A DNA stretch of 64,000 nt, taken from contig NZ_JACJUK010000005.1 in the NCBI RefSeq assembly GCF_014235875.1, positions 62,001-126,000 on the forward strand. Direction: 5' to 3'. Both the position numbers and the translations under genes were made by a program. The first letter of the stretch is position 1. The number at the start of each line of letters is the position of its first letter. This document shows, piece by piece, positions 45,601 to 53,917 of this stretch. The notes beneath the pieces were generated by a model. The model was not told the origin of the DNA, did no database searches, and saw only the letters and a list, made by a program, of their open reading frames with translations. The DNA is from Croceivirga lutea (GTDB lineage: Bacteria; Bacteroidota; Bacteroidia; Flavobacteriales; Flavobacteriaceae).

Positions 45601-46683
45601 TTATGCGTTTATAATCTTTTCTTGATGATTAATAGATTCTTGGTGAATTGCTTTAAACATACGTAATACAAACTCTTCACTTAAGCCTTTTTCTTCGCCT
45701 TCTAGAATCATTTTACCTAAGATTTCATTCCATCTATTGGATTGCAAAACAGCTACATTTCTTTGCTTTTTTAATTCTCCAATACCATCAGAAACCTTCA
45801 TACGATCACCTAACAATTCTATTAATTGATTATCTAGCACATCTATTTGAGCTCTTAGATTATTCAATTTATTGTTGTATTCCGCTTCAGGGTCAGACTC
45901 TTTTCTAATTTTTAAGTCTTTCATGATTTGTACAAGTCTATCTGGAGTTACTTGCTGTTTAGCATCACTCCACGCATTGTCTGGATCCCAATGCGTTTCA
46001 ATCATTAATCCATCAAAATTTAAATCTAATGCGGTTTGCGAAACATCAAAAATTAAATCTCTACGGCCAGAAATATGTGAAGGGTCGTTAATTAATGGTA
46101 AATCTGGAAACCTATTTTGAAATTCGATTGCCAATTGCCATTCTGGTATATTTCTATACTTTGTTTTTTGATATGTAGAGAAACCTCTATGAATTGCCCC
46201 TAATTTTTTAATACCGGCAGAATGTAACCGCTCAATACCGCCTAACCACAATGCTAAATCTGGATTCACAGGATTTTTAACCAATACAATTTTGTCTGTA
46301 CCTTCTAAAGCATCTGCTAATTCTTGCATTATAAATGGGCTAACAGTAGAACGAGCACCAATCCATAACAAATCAACATCATGCTCTAAAGCCAAATCTA
46401 CATGAGCTTTGTTAGCTACTTCTGTTGCAGTTTTTAGTCCGGTTTCTTCTTTTACTTTCTGAAGCCATTTTAAACCAATTGCACCTACGCCTTCAAAATT
46501 ACCAGGACGTGTTCTTGGTTTCCAAATACCTGCACGGTAATAATTTACATCTGTATCTTTTAACTGATGGGCAATTTTTAAAACCTGTTCTTCTGTTTCG
46601 GCACTACATGGCCCTGCTACAACTAGTGGATGCGGTAATTCCATGGCATCCAACCATTTTCTCATTTCTTTAGAGTTTTCCAT
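45601..46683 (-). CDS. Bifunctional DAHP synthase / chorismate mutase
   Basis: 360 residues from the ATG at 46681-46683. The N-terminal DAHP synthase domain (about 1-265, AroA-beta/KDO8P synthase-like type) condenses PEP and erythrose 4-phosphate; motifs VVAGPCSAETEEQV, RAGIWKPRTRPGNFEGVG, LIETHWDPDNAWSDAKQQ. The C-terminal AroQ chorismate mutase domain (about 270-355) makes prephenate; DNQLIELLGDRMKVSDGIGELKK carries the conserved Arg and Lys. Last gene of pheA-aminotransferase-tyrA-aroG/CM. Fusion of the mutase to DAHP synthase explains why PheA here has none. Confidence 0.95.
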   Translation of the reverse strand: MENSKEMRKWLDAMELPHPLVVAGPCSAETEEQVLKIAHQLKDTDVNYYRAGIWKPRTRPGNFEGVGAIGLKWLQKVKEETGLKTATEVANKAHVDLALEHDVDLLWIGARSTVSPFIMQELADALEGTDKIVLVKNPVNPDLALWLGGIERLHSAGIKKLGAIHRGFSTYQKTKYRNIPEWQLAIEFQNRFPDLPLINDPSHISGRRDLIFDVSQTALDLNFDGLMIETHWDPDNAWSDAKQQVTPDRLVQIMKDLKIRKESDPEAEYNNKLNNLRAQIDVLDNQLIELLGDRMKVSDGIGELKKQRNVAVLQSNRWNEILGKMILEGEEKGLSEEFVLRMFKAIHQESINHQEKIINA

Positions 46684-46684
46684 A

Positions 46685-47551
46685 TCAATCAAGTGTTTTG
46701 GTAAGTGGTATTCCTTTTAAAATTTGTTTTATTCTATTTGTATTATTCATTTGGTTATAAATTCCTTCAAAATCATTTTCAGAAATCATTTCTTTAAAAG
46801 ATTCTAAGTTTTTTATATACTCTTCTAAACTTTTAAGCACATTATCTTTATTCTGCTTAAATATTGGTGTCCACATATCTGGAGAACTTTTAGCAAGACG
46901 AACGGTGCTCTCAAATCCACTACCCGCCATGTCAAAAATATCGTGTTCATTTTTTTCTTCCTCTATTACCGTTTTTCCCAACATAAAAGCACTGATATGT
47001 GAAAGATGAGAAACATACGCAATGTGTTTGTCATGAGCTTCTGGATTCATGTAACGAATACGCATGCCTAAGTCTTGAAATAGCTTTAACGCTCTTTCTT
47101 GAAGTTTGAAGGTAGTTTTTTCAACCTCGCAAATGATATTTGTTTTACCGTCATACAAACCATCAAAGGCTGCAGAAGGCCCTGAAAACTCAGTTCCTGC
47201 TATTGGGTGAGCTGCTAAAAAATTTCGCCTCTTAGGGTGATTTGCAATGGTATTACAAATTAATGTTTTGGTTGAACCGGCATCAAAAACAACACAATCT
47301 TCTTTAACAGCGTCTAAAATTGCTGGTAATTGTTTTACCATTACATCTACTGGAATACTTACCACCACCATGTCGGCTGTTTTTAGGGCATTAGTATCTC
47401 CCTTTGCATCAATAAATCCAATTTCTAAGGCTTCTGTTAAGTGGTCATTATTAGTGTCAATACCAATTAAAGTAGCATTTGGATGCAGGCGTTTGATACC
47501 TTTAGCAAAAGAACCTCCTATTAATCCTAAACCTATAATTACAACTTCCAT
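46685..47551 (-). CDS. tyrA: Prephenate dehydrogenase
   Basis: 288 residues. Converts prephenate to 4-hydroxyphenylpyruvate for tyrosine. The NAD-binding motif VVIIGLGLIGGSFAKGIKR opens the protein; the IDTNNDHL acidic end of strand two suggests NAD preference. HPIAGTEFSGPSAAF and SHLSHISAFMLG are family motifs for substrate binding and catalysis. No ACT domain. One base separates it from the aroG/CM start and 6 bases from the aminotransferase. Confidence 0.95.
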   Translation of the reverse strand: MEVVIIGLGLIGGSFAKGIKRLHPNATLIGIDTNNDHLTEALEIGFIDAKGDTNALKTADMVVVSIPVDVMVKQLPAILDAVKEDCVVFDAGSTKTLICNTIANHPKRRNFLAAHPIAGTEFSGPSAAFDGLYDGKTNIICEVEKTTFKLQERALKLFQDLGMRIRYMNPEAHDKHIAYVSHLSHISAFMLGKTVIEEEKNEHDIFDMAGSGFESTVRLAKSSPDMWTPIFKQNKDNVLKSLEEYIKNLESFKEMISENDFEGIYNQMNNTNRIKQILKGIPLTKTLD

Positions 47552-47557
47552 GGGTAT

Positions 47558-48700
47558 TTACAATCTTTGAATTGCTTCTTTAATTTTTTCTTCTTTCACA
47601 CATAACGAGAACCGAATATAGCCTTCGCCATTACTTCCAAAAATTGTACCCGGAGCAATAAAGATGTTCTTGTCATACAATACCTCATCCACCACTTCCT
47701 CTGCTGTTTTTGAATCTTTGGGTAATTTTGCCCATACGAACATTCCTACCGCATTTTTATCATAAGTACATCCTAATTTTTCTACAAGTTCAAAAATTAA
47801 TTGGCGCCTTTTAGTGTAGGTATCATCTAAATGTTGGAACCACGCATCTCCACTCTGTAGCGCAGCTATGGCCCCTTTCTGAATACCGTAGAACATACCA
47901 GAATCCATATTACTTTTCACTTTTAAAATAGCATTGATGTTTTTAGCGCTACCTAAAACCATACCTACTCTCCAACCTGCCATATTAAATGTTTTACTTA
48001 AACTATTTAATTCTAAGGCTACGTCTTTTGCCCCTTCTAGCGCAAGAATGCTGGTAGGATTTTTACCTAACACAAAACTGTAGGGGTTGTCATTTATTAA
48101 AAGTATATGATGAGCTTTAGCAAAAGCAATTAATTGTTGTAGTTGTTCTTTGGTGGCAGTTGCCCCCGTTGGCATATGTGGATAACTTACCCACATCAAC
48201 TTAACATTAGACAGGTCTTGTTTTGCTAGATTCTCTAAATCTGGGAACCAACCATTTTCAGCTTTTAAATCGTAAAAAAACGGTTGGGCTTCCACTAGTT
48301 TTGTAACTGACTCATAGGTGGGGTAACCAGGGTTAGGTAATAATACAGCATCACCTTTATTTAAAAAGGCCATACTTATGTGCATAATACCTTCTTTAGA
48401 GCCCATTAATGGTAGAATTTCTGTGGCAGGGTCAGCCTTTACCCCAAACTTATTGGCGTAAAAGGTTGCAATAGCTTCTCTCAACTCTGGTAAGCCTTGA
48501 TAACTTTGATACTGGTGCGCACTACCATGCTTTATGGCATCTATTAAAGTATCTAAAACTTTTTGAGAAGGTGCTAAATCTGGACTGCCAATACCCATGT
48601 TAATTATGGGTTTACCATCGGCAATTAAACCTCTTACTTCTCGTAACTTTCTAGAAAAATAATATTCTTGAACGGTATGTAGCCTATCTGCTATGGTCAT
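47558..48700 (-). CDS. Class I/II aminotransferase of the Phe/Tyr operon
   Basis: 380 residues, PLP-dependent fold-type I. The PLP lysine lies in LNSLSKTFNMAGWRVGM (about 233); NPGYPTYESV and the C-terminal YIRFSLCVKEEKI arginine are present. Position between pheA and tyrA suggests transamination of phenylpyruvate and 4-hydroxyphenylpyruvate, or of prephenate; I cannot choose. Its ATG overlaps the pheA stop by 4 bases (ATGA). Confidence 0.9.
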   Translation of the reverse strand: MTIADRLHTVQEYYFSRKLREVRGLIADGKPIINMGIGSPDLAPSQKVLDTLIDAIKHGSAHQYQSYQGLPELREAIATFYANKFGVKADPATEILPLMGSKEGIMHISMAFLNKGDAVLLPNPGYPTYESVTKLVEAQPFFYDLKAENGWFPDLENLAKQDLSNVKLMWVSYPHMPTGATATKEQLQQLIAFAKAHHILLINDNPYSFVLGKNPTSILALEGAKDVALELNSLSKTFNMAGWRVGMVLGSAKNINAILKVKSNMDSGMFYGIQKGAIAALQSGDAWFQHLDDTYTKRRQLIFELVEKLGCTYDKNAVGMFVWAKLPKDSKTAEEVVDEVLYDKNIFIAPGTIFGSNGEGYIRFSLCVKEEKIKEAIQRL

Positions 48701-49527
48701 GGTACTAATGCGTTTTTATATTCGCCAAGAACTAAAAAATCTTCAGCCATTATATCTAATAAAGATTTTGCCTTTGCAAAATTTTCGTATTTATCAAAAG
48801 TTACGTCAACAAAAAAGGCGTATTTCCAAGGGGTTTCAATAACTGGTAACGATTGTATTTTAGTTAAACTTAGATTACAATCACTCATTACATTTAATAC
48901 TGTTGCTAAGCTGCCCCTTTTGTGGTCTGTAATAAACCTAACCGATGCTTTATTGATTTCTGATTTTGGTAATTCTTTATTTTGCCTTTTAAGAATAATA
49001 AACCTAGTTGCGTTGTTTTTAATGGTTTGTATGTTTTCAGCAATAATGTCTAAATCATACAAATCTGCTGCAACTCTAGGAGCAATAGCCGCCACATTGG
49101 TCAAATTCTTTTCTTTGATTTGTTTGGCTGTTTCAGCAGTATCTACATCTTCAACAAGTTTAATTTCCGGGTATTGACTCAAAAATTCTTTACACTGTAG
49201 CAAGGCCATTGGATGCGTACGAACTTCTTGCACATCAGCCAGTACGTTACCTTTTTTTACCATCAAATGATGGTGAATGTTTAAGTAGTGCTCGCCAATA
49301 ATGTGAATCTTATTATGGTAAACCAAATTATAATTAGGAATTATTGAACCGGCAATAGAATTTTCAATAGCCATAACCGCTTTATCAGCAGTTCCAGAAA
49401 GTAACTGCGCAATTAGATTATCAAAAGAAAGGCATTCTACCAATTCTATTTCTTCACCAAAAAACTCTTTAGCCACTTGATGATGGTTACTTCCTTTAAT
49501 ACCTTGTATGGCAACTTTTAAGTTCAT
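48697..49527 (-). CDS. pheA: Prephenate dehydratase
   Basis: 276 residues. Converts prephenate to phenylpyruvate. Catalytic domain (about 1-180) with VECLSFDNLIAQLLSG, AVMAIENSIAGSI, THPMALLQCKEFL and the conserved NNATRFIIL; C-terminal ACT domain (about 192-272) with GSLATVLNVMSDCNLSLTKIQSLPV, where the usual ESRP site reads QSLPV, so feedback inhibition may differ. No chorismate mutase domain. First structural gene of the operon; its ATG stands 3 bases behind the T run of an attenuator. Confidence 0.95.
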   Translation of the reverse strand: MNLKVAIQGIKGSNHHQVAKEFFGEEIELVECLSFDNLIAQLLSGTADKAVMAIENSIAGSIIPNYNLVYHNKIHIIGEHYLNIHHHLMVKKGNVLADVQEVRTHPMALLQCKEFLSQYPEIKLVEDVDTAETAKQIKEKNLTNVAAIAPRVAADLYDLDIIAENIQTIKNNATRFIILKRQNKELPKSEINKASVRFITDHKRGSLATVLNVMSDCNLSLTKIQSLPVIETPWKYAFFVDVTFDKYENFAKAKSLLDIMAEDFLVLGEYKNALVP

Positions 49528-49530
49528 CGC

Positions 49531-49558
49531 AAAAAAAAATCCCGATTTTACATCGGGA
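49531..49558 (-). terminator. Attenuator terminator in front of pheA
   Basis: On the minus strand TCCCGAT (49558-49552), loop GTAAA, ATCGGGA (49546-49540), then nine T (49539-49531) and GCG before the pheA ATG. It can only stop transcription entering pheA, because the next upstream gene, gldA, points away. Its 5' arm overlaps AGTCCCG (49560-49554), which is complementary to CGGGACT in the leader ORF. Confidence 0.85.
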
Positions 49559-49599
49559 CTTTATATCTTATATTATTAATTATAACTATACCAGTCCCG
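49554..49599 (-). promoter_or_regulatory. Antiterminator of the Phe/Tyr operon
   Basis: CGGGACT (49599-49593, within the leader codons ACG GGA CTG) pairs perfectly with AGTCCCG (49560-49554); a further TATA/TATA pairing is possible beyond an internal loop. This stem excludes the terminator. A ribosome stalled upstream on Phe/Tyr codons leaves it free; a ribosome that has reached the TAG covers CGGGACT and favours the terminator. Confidence 0.8.
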
Positions 49600-49657
49600 T
49601 TCCTCTTCGGTAGAAGAAGTAGAAATAAAAACCAGTAAAGAAATAATTCTTGTTCAT
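49586..49657 (-). CDS. Phe/Tyr leader peptide
   Basis: 23-codon ORF, ATG at 49655-49657 to TAG at 49586-49588. Residues 5-16 are YFFTGFYFYFFY: six Phe and four Tyr in twelve positions. The ending RRGTGLV spans the antiterminator arm. This is the arrangement of pheL-type leader peptides: ribosomes starved of charged tRNA-Phe or tRNA-Tyr stall in the aromatic run and change folding of the RNA ahead of pheA. Its role is inferred from composition and geometry; the arrangement is too specific for chance. Both amino acids made by the operon are sensed. Confidence 0.88.
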   Translation of the reverse strand: MNKNYFFTGFYFYFFYRRGTGLV

Positions 49658-49675
49658 TTTGTAATAATTCTTGGC

Positions 49676-49706
49676 TAAGATTAGCTATTCCATTTTAATT
49701 TCAAAA
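49676..49706 (-). promoter_or_regulatory. Candidate promoter of the Phe/Tyr operon
   Basis: On the minus strand TTTTG (49706-49702), 18 bases, then TAATCTTA (49683-49676), a partial match to TAnnTTTG. A start around 49670 would give a leader of about 12 bases before the leader-peptide ATG. Confidence 0.35.
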
Positions 49707-49858
49707 GAAATATTGAAAATTTCTGAATATTTCTATGAATTTAAGTTTTAACTGAAAATATGTAATCGAAATTTATTCTTTTTTAGGGATATGAGATTAC
49801 AATTGGCCAATACAGACGATAAAGAAAACCCTATTTTTGAAATAAAATAATTCGTTGC

Positions 49859-50752
49859 ATGTCTATTTCTGCAAAAAACATCACCAAATCTTTTGGGGAA
49901 CAAAAAGCACTAGATTCGGTTTCTTTTGAAATCAATAAAGGAGAAATTGTTGGGTTTTTAGGTCCTAATGGAGCCGGTAAATCTACAATGATGCGTGTAT
50001 TAACATCGTATCATTTAGCTGATTCTGGTTCCGCTTTAGTTAATGGCTTTGATGTTGTAACAGAACAGAAACAGGTGCAAGAGAGTATTGGTTTTTTACC
50101 AGAACACAATCCGCTTTATGTAGATATGTATGTTAGAGAATACCTCTCTTTTAACGCCCAAGTTTTTAAAGTAGATAAACCACGTATACAAGAGGTAATT
50201 GAACAAACTGGTCTCACCCCTGAGGCTCATAAAAAAATTGGCCAATTATCTAAAGGATATCGTCAACGTGTTGGATTGGCAGCAGCTTTATTGCACGACC
50301 CTGAAGTTTTAATTTTAGATGAACCCACAACAGGCTTAGACCCTAATCAGTTGATTGAAATACGAAAACTCATTAGAAACATAGGTAGTAATAAAACTAT
50401 TTTACTTTCTACACATATAATGAAAGAGGTAGAAGCCGTATGTGACCGCGTGCTAATTATAAATAAAGGTGAATTAGTGGCAGATAAAAAATTAAACGAC
50501 TTGCGAGAAAATACTACACAGGTATTAGAAGTTGAGTTTGATTATAGGGTAGAAGATGTTTTGCTATTTAAACTACCGCATGTTAAAGCAGTAAAGAATA
50601 CTGGTGGTTTTGTTTATGAGATAACCTTTGATACTGAAAAAGATATGCGACCAACCGTTTTTGATTTTGCTCATGACAATGAATTAAAAACACTTCAACT
50701 CAGTAGAAAAAATAAAAATTTAGAGAGTTTATTTACAGAACTTACTTCCTAA
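49859..50752 (+). CDS. gldA: Gliding motility ABC transporter ATP-binding protein GldA
   Basis: 297 residues. ATPase of the GldA-GldF-GldG ABC transporter needed for gliding and polysaccharide-related functions in flavobacteria. Walker A GPNGAGKST (about 35-43), signature LSKGYRQRVGLAAALL (about 133), Walker B LILDEPTTGL (about 155) and the switch His in STHIMKEVEA (about 189). A 75-residue C-terminal domain follows, usual in GldA. gldF and gldG are not in the window. Upstream 200 bases divide it from the divergent Phe/Tyr operon. Confidence 0.9.
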   Translation: MSISAKNITKSFGEQKALDSVSFEINKGEIVGFLGPNGAGKSTMMRVLTSYHLADSGSALVNGFDVVTEQKQVQESIGFLPEHNPLYVDMYVREYLSFNAQVFKVDKPRIQEVIEQTGLTPEAHKKIGQLSKGYRQRVGLAAALLHDPEVLILDEPTTGLDPNQLIEIRKLIRNIGSNKTILLSTHIMKEVEAVCDRVLIINKGELVADKKLNDLRENTTQVLEVEFDYRVEDVLLFKLPHVKAVKNTGGFVYEITFDTEKDMRPTVFDFAHDNELKTLQLSRKNKNLESLFTELTS

Positions 50753-50793
50753 ACTTCACCATTAGATAACTTTAGTATCTCTTCTTTTAAAAA

Positions 50794-50801
50794 TATCTTT
50801 G
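50794..50801 (+). promoter_or_regulatory. Candidate -7 element of the PLP decarboxylase gene
   Basis: TATCTTTG, an exact TAnnTTTG, 18 bases before the ATG at 50820. No TTG at the expected upstream spacing. Confidence 0.4.
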
Positions 50802-50819
50802 CAGTTCTAAATCTAAAGC

Positions 50820-52250
50820 ATGCAAGAGAAAAAGGCACGTCTTGAGTTAAGTGAAAAAGAAATGAAACAATTTGGATACCAAATTGTAGATGCAATTGTA
50901 GAACATCATGTAACACAAGACAAAAAATTACCCGTTGCACATGCCACTAGAAAAGAAATGGATTCTATTTTTTTAGAAGCCGCTCCAGAAGATGGTATGC
51001 CAACTAAAGAGCTTCTAGATTTTGTTTTGAAAAAGGTAATGAGTAATAGTACATTAATGTCTCATCCTAAATCCTATTCTTTTGTACCAGGACCTAGTAA
51101 TTATGTAAGTGTAATGGCAGATACACTTGCAACCGGATTTAATATTTTTTCTGGTGGATGGGCCTCTTCTCCTGCAGCGGCTGAATTAGAAATTGTGTGT
51201 ATTCAATGGTTGTTGAAAATATTTGGTTTTCCGCCTAAAAAAGGAGGTGGCATTTTTACTAGTGGCGGTTCCATGGCAAATTTAACGGCTGTGGCTACTG
51301 CTCGTAATATCAAATGTGGAAAAGACTTTTCTAAATCAATTATTTATTTATCAGACCAAGCACATTCTAGTAACATTAAAGCAATTAGAGTATTAGGTTT
51401 TACAGAAGCTCAGGTACGTATTATACCAACAGATTCAGAATTCAATTTTGCATTGAATAAGCTAAAAAATTGTATCGCCAAAGATAGATTAGAAGGTCTA
51501 CATCCTTTTTGTTTAATTGCCTCAGCAGGTACTACAAATACTGGAACTGTTGACCCTTTGATGGACTTAGCAGCAATTTGCAAAAAAGAAGACTTGTGGT
51601 TTCATATAGATGGTGCGTATGGTGGGGCAGCAATATTAGCTCCAAAAGGAAAACAAGCCTTAAAGGGTATTGATAAAGCAGACTCTCTTACTATTGACCC
51701 CCACAAGTGGTTGTATCAGCCTTATGAAATGGGATGCTTACTTGTTCGAAACCATAAAAATTTGAGCCATACGTTTACTGAAAAACCCGAATACTTGCGA
51801 GATATTGAGGGTAATACATCTGAAATCAATTTTTACGATTTAGGAATACAGCTTACAAGAAGGTTTAGGGCCTTAAAATTTTATATGAGTATAAAAACCT
51901 TTGGTTTAGATGCTTTTAGAAAAGCAGTAACGTATAATATAGATTTAGCAGAACAACTGGAAGATTACTTGCGCACAAGTAAAAAATGGGAAGTGGTGCA
52001 TTCCGCTACATTAGCTATAATCAACTTTAGGTACAACCCAATAGCAAAAAACTACAATAACAAACACTTAGATAGTTTAAATCAGCAGATATCTAAAAAA
52101 GTAGTAGATTCTCAGCAAGCTTTATTAGTAACTACTTTACTTAACAAGCAAGTTGTATTACGTATGTGTTTAATAAACCCAAGAACAACATTTGATGATG
52201 TAAAAGAGACCATTGCATTGTGTGAATCTTTTGCTGAAAAAATAGACTAG
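50820..52250 (+). CDS. Pyridoxal-dependent amino acid decarboxylase, group II
   Basis: 476 residues of the aromatic-L-amino-acid / L-2,4-diaminobutyrate decarboxylase family. PLP lysine in LTIDPHKWLYQPYE (about 300), HIDGAYGGAAILA with the Asp binding the pyridine nitrogen (about 262), FTSGGSMANLTAVATAR (about 145) and LSDQAHSSNIKA with the ring-stacking His. Substrate cannot be fixed by sequence reading; Trp, Phe, DOPA, Glu or 2,4-diaminobutyrate relatives share these motifs. It has its own candidate promoter 67 bases after gldA. Confidence 0.88.
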   Translation: MQEKKARLELSEKEMKQFGYQIVDAIVEHHVTQDKKLPVAHATRKEMDSIFLEAAPEDGMPTKELLDFVLKKVMSNSTLMSHPKSYSFVPGPSNYVSVMADTLATGFNIFSGGWASSPAAAELEIVCIQWLLKIFGFPPKKGGGIFTSGGSMANLTAVATARNIKCGKDFSKSIIYLSDQAHSSNIKAIRVLGFTEAQVRIIPTDSEFNFALNKLKNCIAKDRLEGLHPFCLIASAGTTNTGTVDPLMDLAAICKKEDLWFHIDGAYGGAAILAPKGKQALKGIDKADSLTIDPHKWLYQPYEMGCLLVRNHKNLSHTFTEKPEYLRDIEGNTSEINFYDLGIQLTRRFRALKFYMSIKTFGLDAFRKAVTYNIDLAEQLEDYLRTSKKWEVVHSATLAIINFRYNPIAKNYNNKHLDSLNQQISKKVVDSQQALLVTTLLNKQVVLRMCLINPRTTFDDVKETIALCESFAEKID

Positions 52251-52316
52251 CTAATTTTTTTAAGCTTCAATATTTTATAGCCTTAAATCCCAATTTTTCT
52301 AAAGGAATTGTTTTGC

Positions 52317-52350
52317 TTTTGTTAATGTAAGATGAATAAACTTGCCTTTG
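52317..52350 (+). promoter_or_regulatory. Candidate promoter of the membrane glycosyltransferase gene
   Basis: TTTTG (52317-52321), 21 bases, then TGCCTTTG (52343-52350), 7 of 8 to TAnnTTTG. It lies 84 bases before the ATG. Confidence 0.4.
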
Positions 52351-52434
52351 TGTTAATTCTTCAAACTATAGTAGTCTAAAAGATTCGAATGCTCGTATAA
52401 CCTTGTGAAATGAAAATCAACAACGAGACACACT

Positions 52435-53862
52435 ATGAGCAAAAACCTAACCTTACCTTCTGAAAAAGGCAGAAAATCAAAAGAAAAGAACATTCTTAAA
52501 AAAGCAGCTAATAGCATTCAAAACTTTTTTGACACTGCTGATGCTTGGCAAATATTTGTGCAAGGTAGTACAGTAGTTTTACTGCTTGGTGCCGCTTACA
52601 TGGTGTACATTTTACAAAGCGATTTTGAACAATATAATTTGGAGCGCGTAAATAGTGCTATAGGTACAGTATTCTTAGTAATTTCTGGAGGACTATTTTT
52701 ATTTAAAGCTTTTTATTTTGCGTTTATTCTATTCAGATATTTTAAGTACAAACCCGTAGCTTCTGTATCTGATGAAGAATTACCAGTAGTAACTATAATT
52801 GTACCCGCATATAATGAAGGTAAGCAGGTTTGGGCCACACTAAAAAGCTTAGCTAGAAGTAAATACCCTAAAGAAAAACTTCAAATTATAAGTATTGATG
52901 ATGGCAGTAAAGACGACACGTGGTCTTGGATGCAAAAAGCCAAAGAAGAATTAGGTGATAGCATAGAAATCTACCAACAACCTAAAAACAAAGGTAAAAG
53001 ACACGCCTTATACAGAGGTTTTAACATTGGTCATGGCGAAGTTTTTGTTACAGTAGATAGTGATTCAGAAGTAAAAACAGATACGTTAAGAAATCTTGTT
53101 AGTCCGTTTGTGACAAATAAAAAAGTAGGAGCCGTTGCTGGTAATATCAGAGTTTTAAATAACAAGAAAGCACTATTACCAAAAATGTTAGATGTAAGCT
53201 TTGTTTTGAGTTTTGAGTTTGTACGTTCTGCAGAAAGCACGTTAAATACTGTACTTTGTACACCTGGTGCATTAGCAGCATATAGAAGTGAAGCCGTATT
53301 CAATTGTCTAGAGACTTGGATAAATCAAAAATTTATGGGGCAGCCTTCTGATATTGGTGAAGATAGAGCCATGACAAATATGATTCTTAAACAAGGCTAT
53401 CATGTATTGTTTCAAAGAAACGCAGTCGCCTATACAGATGTACCAGAAAAATATAGAAACCTTCATAAGATGTTTACCCGTTGGGGTAGGTCTAACGTTA
53501 GAGAAAACATAGAAATGGGTAAATACGTTTTCACCAATTTTAGAGAAGGAACCAAAGCTGGAGCAAGACTGTTATTTATTAGTCAAGCGCTAAAAATTAT
53601 TATGTGTTATCCGCTTTTAATATTAATGTTTTATTTTGCAATAACACACCCATTATTATTCATTAGTTCAACCCTATTGAGTATTTTAATTGTAACCTCT
53701 TTTCCTGTATTGTTTTATGCAAAACGTTACAAATCGTTTGATTCATTTTGGGCATATTCTTACAGTATTCTATTTACGTTTGGGTTGTTTTGGATAACTC
53801 CTTACGCAATTGTAACTGCCAATAAAAGAGGATGGTTAACAAGAACTATGCCTGCAAAATAA
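52435..53862 (+). CDS. Membrane glycosyltransferase family 2 (HAS/NodC-like)
   Basis: 475 residues. Processive GT2 architecture: two N-terminal membrane segments (about 45-62 and 80-100), cytoplasmic GT-A domain (about 118-350), then three C-terminal membrane segments (about 380-460). Motifs: VTIIVPAYNEGKQVW, IISIDDGSKDDTW, FVTVDSDSEVK (DSD, metal binding), and GEDRAMTNMIL with the catalytic Asp. The QxxRW motif reads MFTRWGRS, losing the Gln. It probably extends an exported polysaccharide such as a hyaluronan- or chitin-like polymer; product unknown. Confidence 0.87.
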   Translation: MSKNLTLPSEKGRKSKEKNILKKAANSIQNFFDTADAWQIFVQGSTVVLLLGAAYMVYILQSDFEQYNLERVNSAIGTVFLVISGGLFLFKAFYFAFILFRYFKYKPVASVSDEELPVVTIIVPAYNEGKQVWATLKSLARSKYPKEKLQIISIDDGSKDDTWSWMQKAKEELGDSIEIYQQPKNKGKRHALYRGFNIGHGEVFVTVDSDSEVKTDTLRNLVSPFVTNKKVGAVAGNIRVLNNKKALLPKMLDVSFVLSFEFVRSAESTLNTVLCTPGALAAYRSEAVFNCLETWINQKFMGQPSDIGEDRAMTNMILKQGYHVLFQRNAVAYTDVPEKYRNLHKMFTRWGRSNVRENIEMGKYVFTNFREGTKAGARLLFISQALKIIMCYPLLILMFYFAITHPLLFISSTLLSILIVTSFPVLFYAKRYKSFDSFWAYSYSILFTFGLFWITPYAIVTANKRGWLTRTMPAK

Positions 53863-53888
53863 AAAGTAGATTGATTTAAATTATAATA

Positions 53889-53917
53889 GGCTGAGTTGGT
53901 AATTCAGCCTTTTTTTA
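53889..53917 (+). terminator. Terminator of the glycosyltransferase gene
   Basis: GGCTGA (53889-53894) and TCAGCC (53904-53909) followed by eight T. It overlaps the stop of the convergent membrane protein gene. Confidence 0.85.

Noticed and set aside
49531-49558. The TCCCGAT hairpin as an ordinary gene-end terminator
   Set aside because: The gene on its 5' side on the minus strand is only the leader ORF; gldA points the other way. It must act on transcription entering pheA.
49791-49850. 19-codon ORF (MRLQLANTDDKENPIFEIK) just before gldA as a second leader peptide
   Set aside because: No biased codon run and no terminator or alternative stems downstream; chance ORF is the simpler reading.
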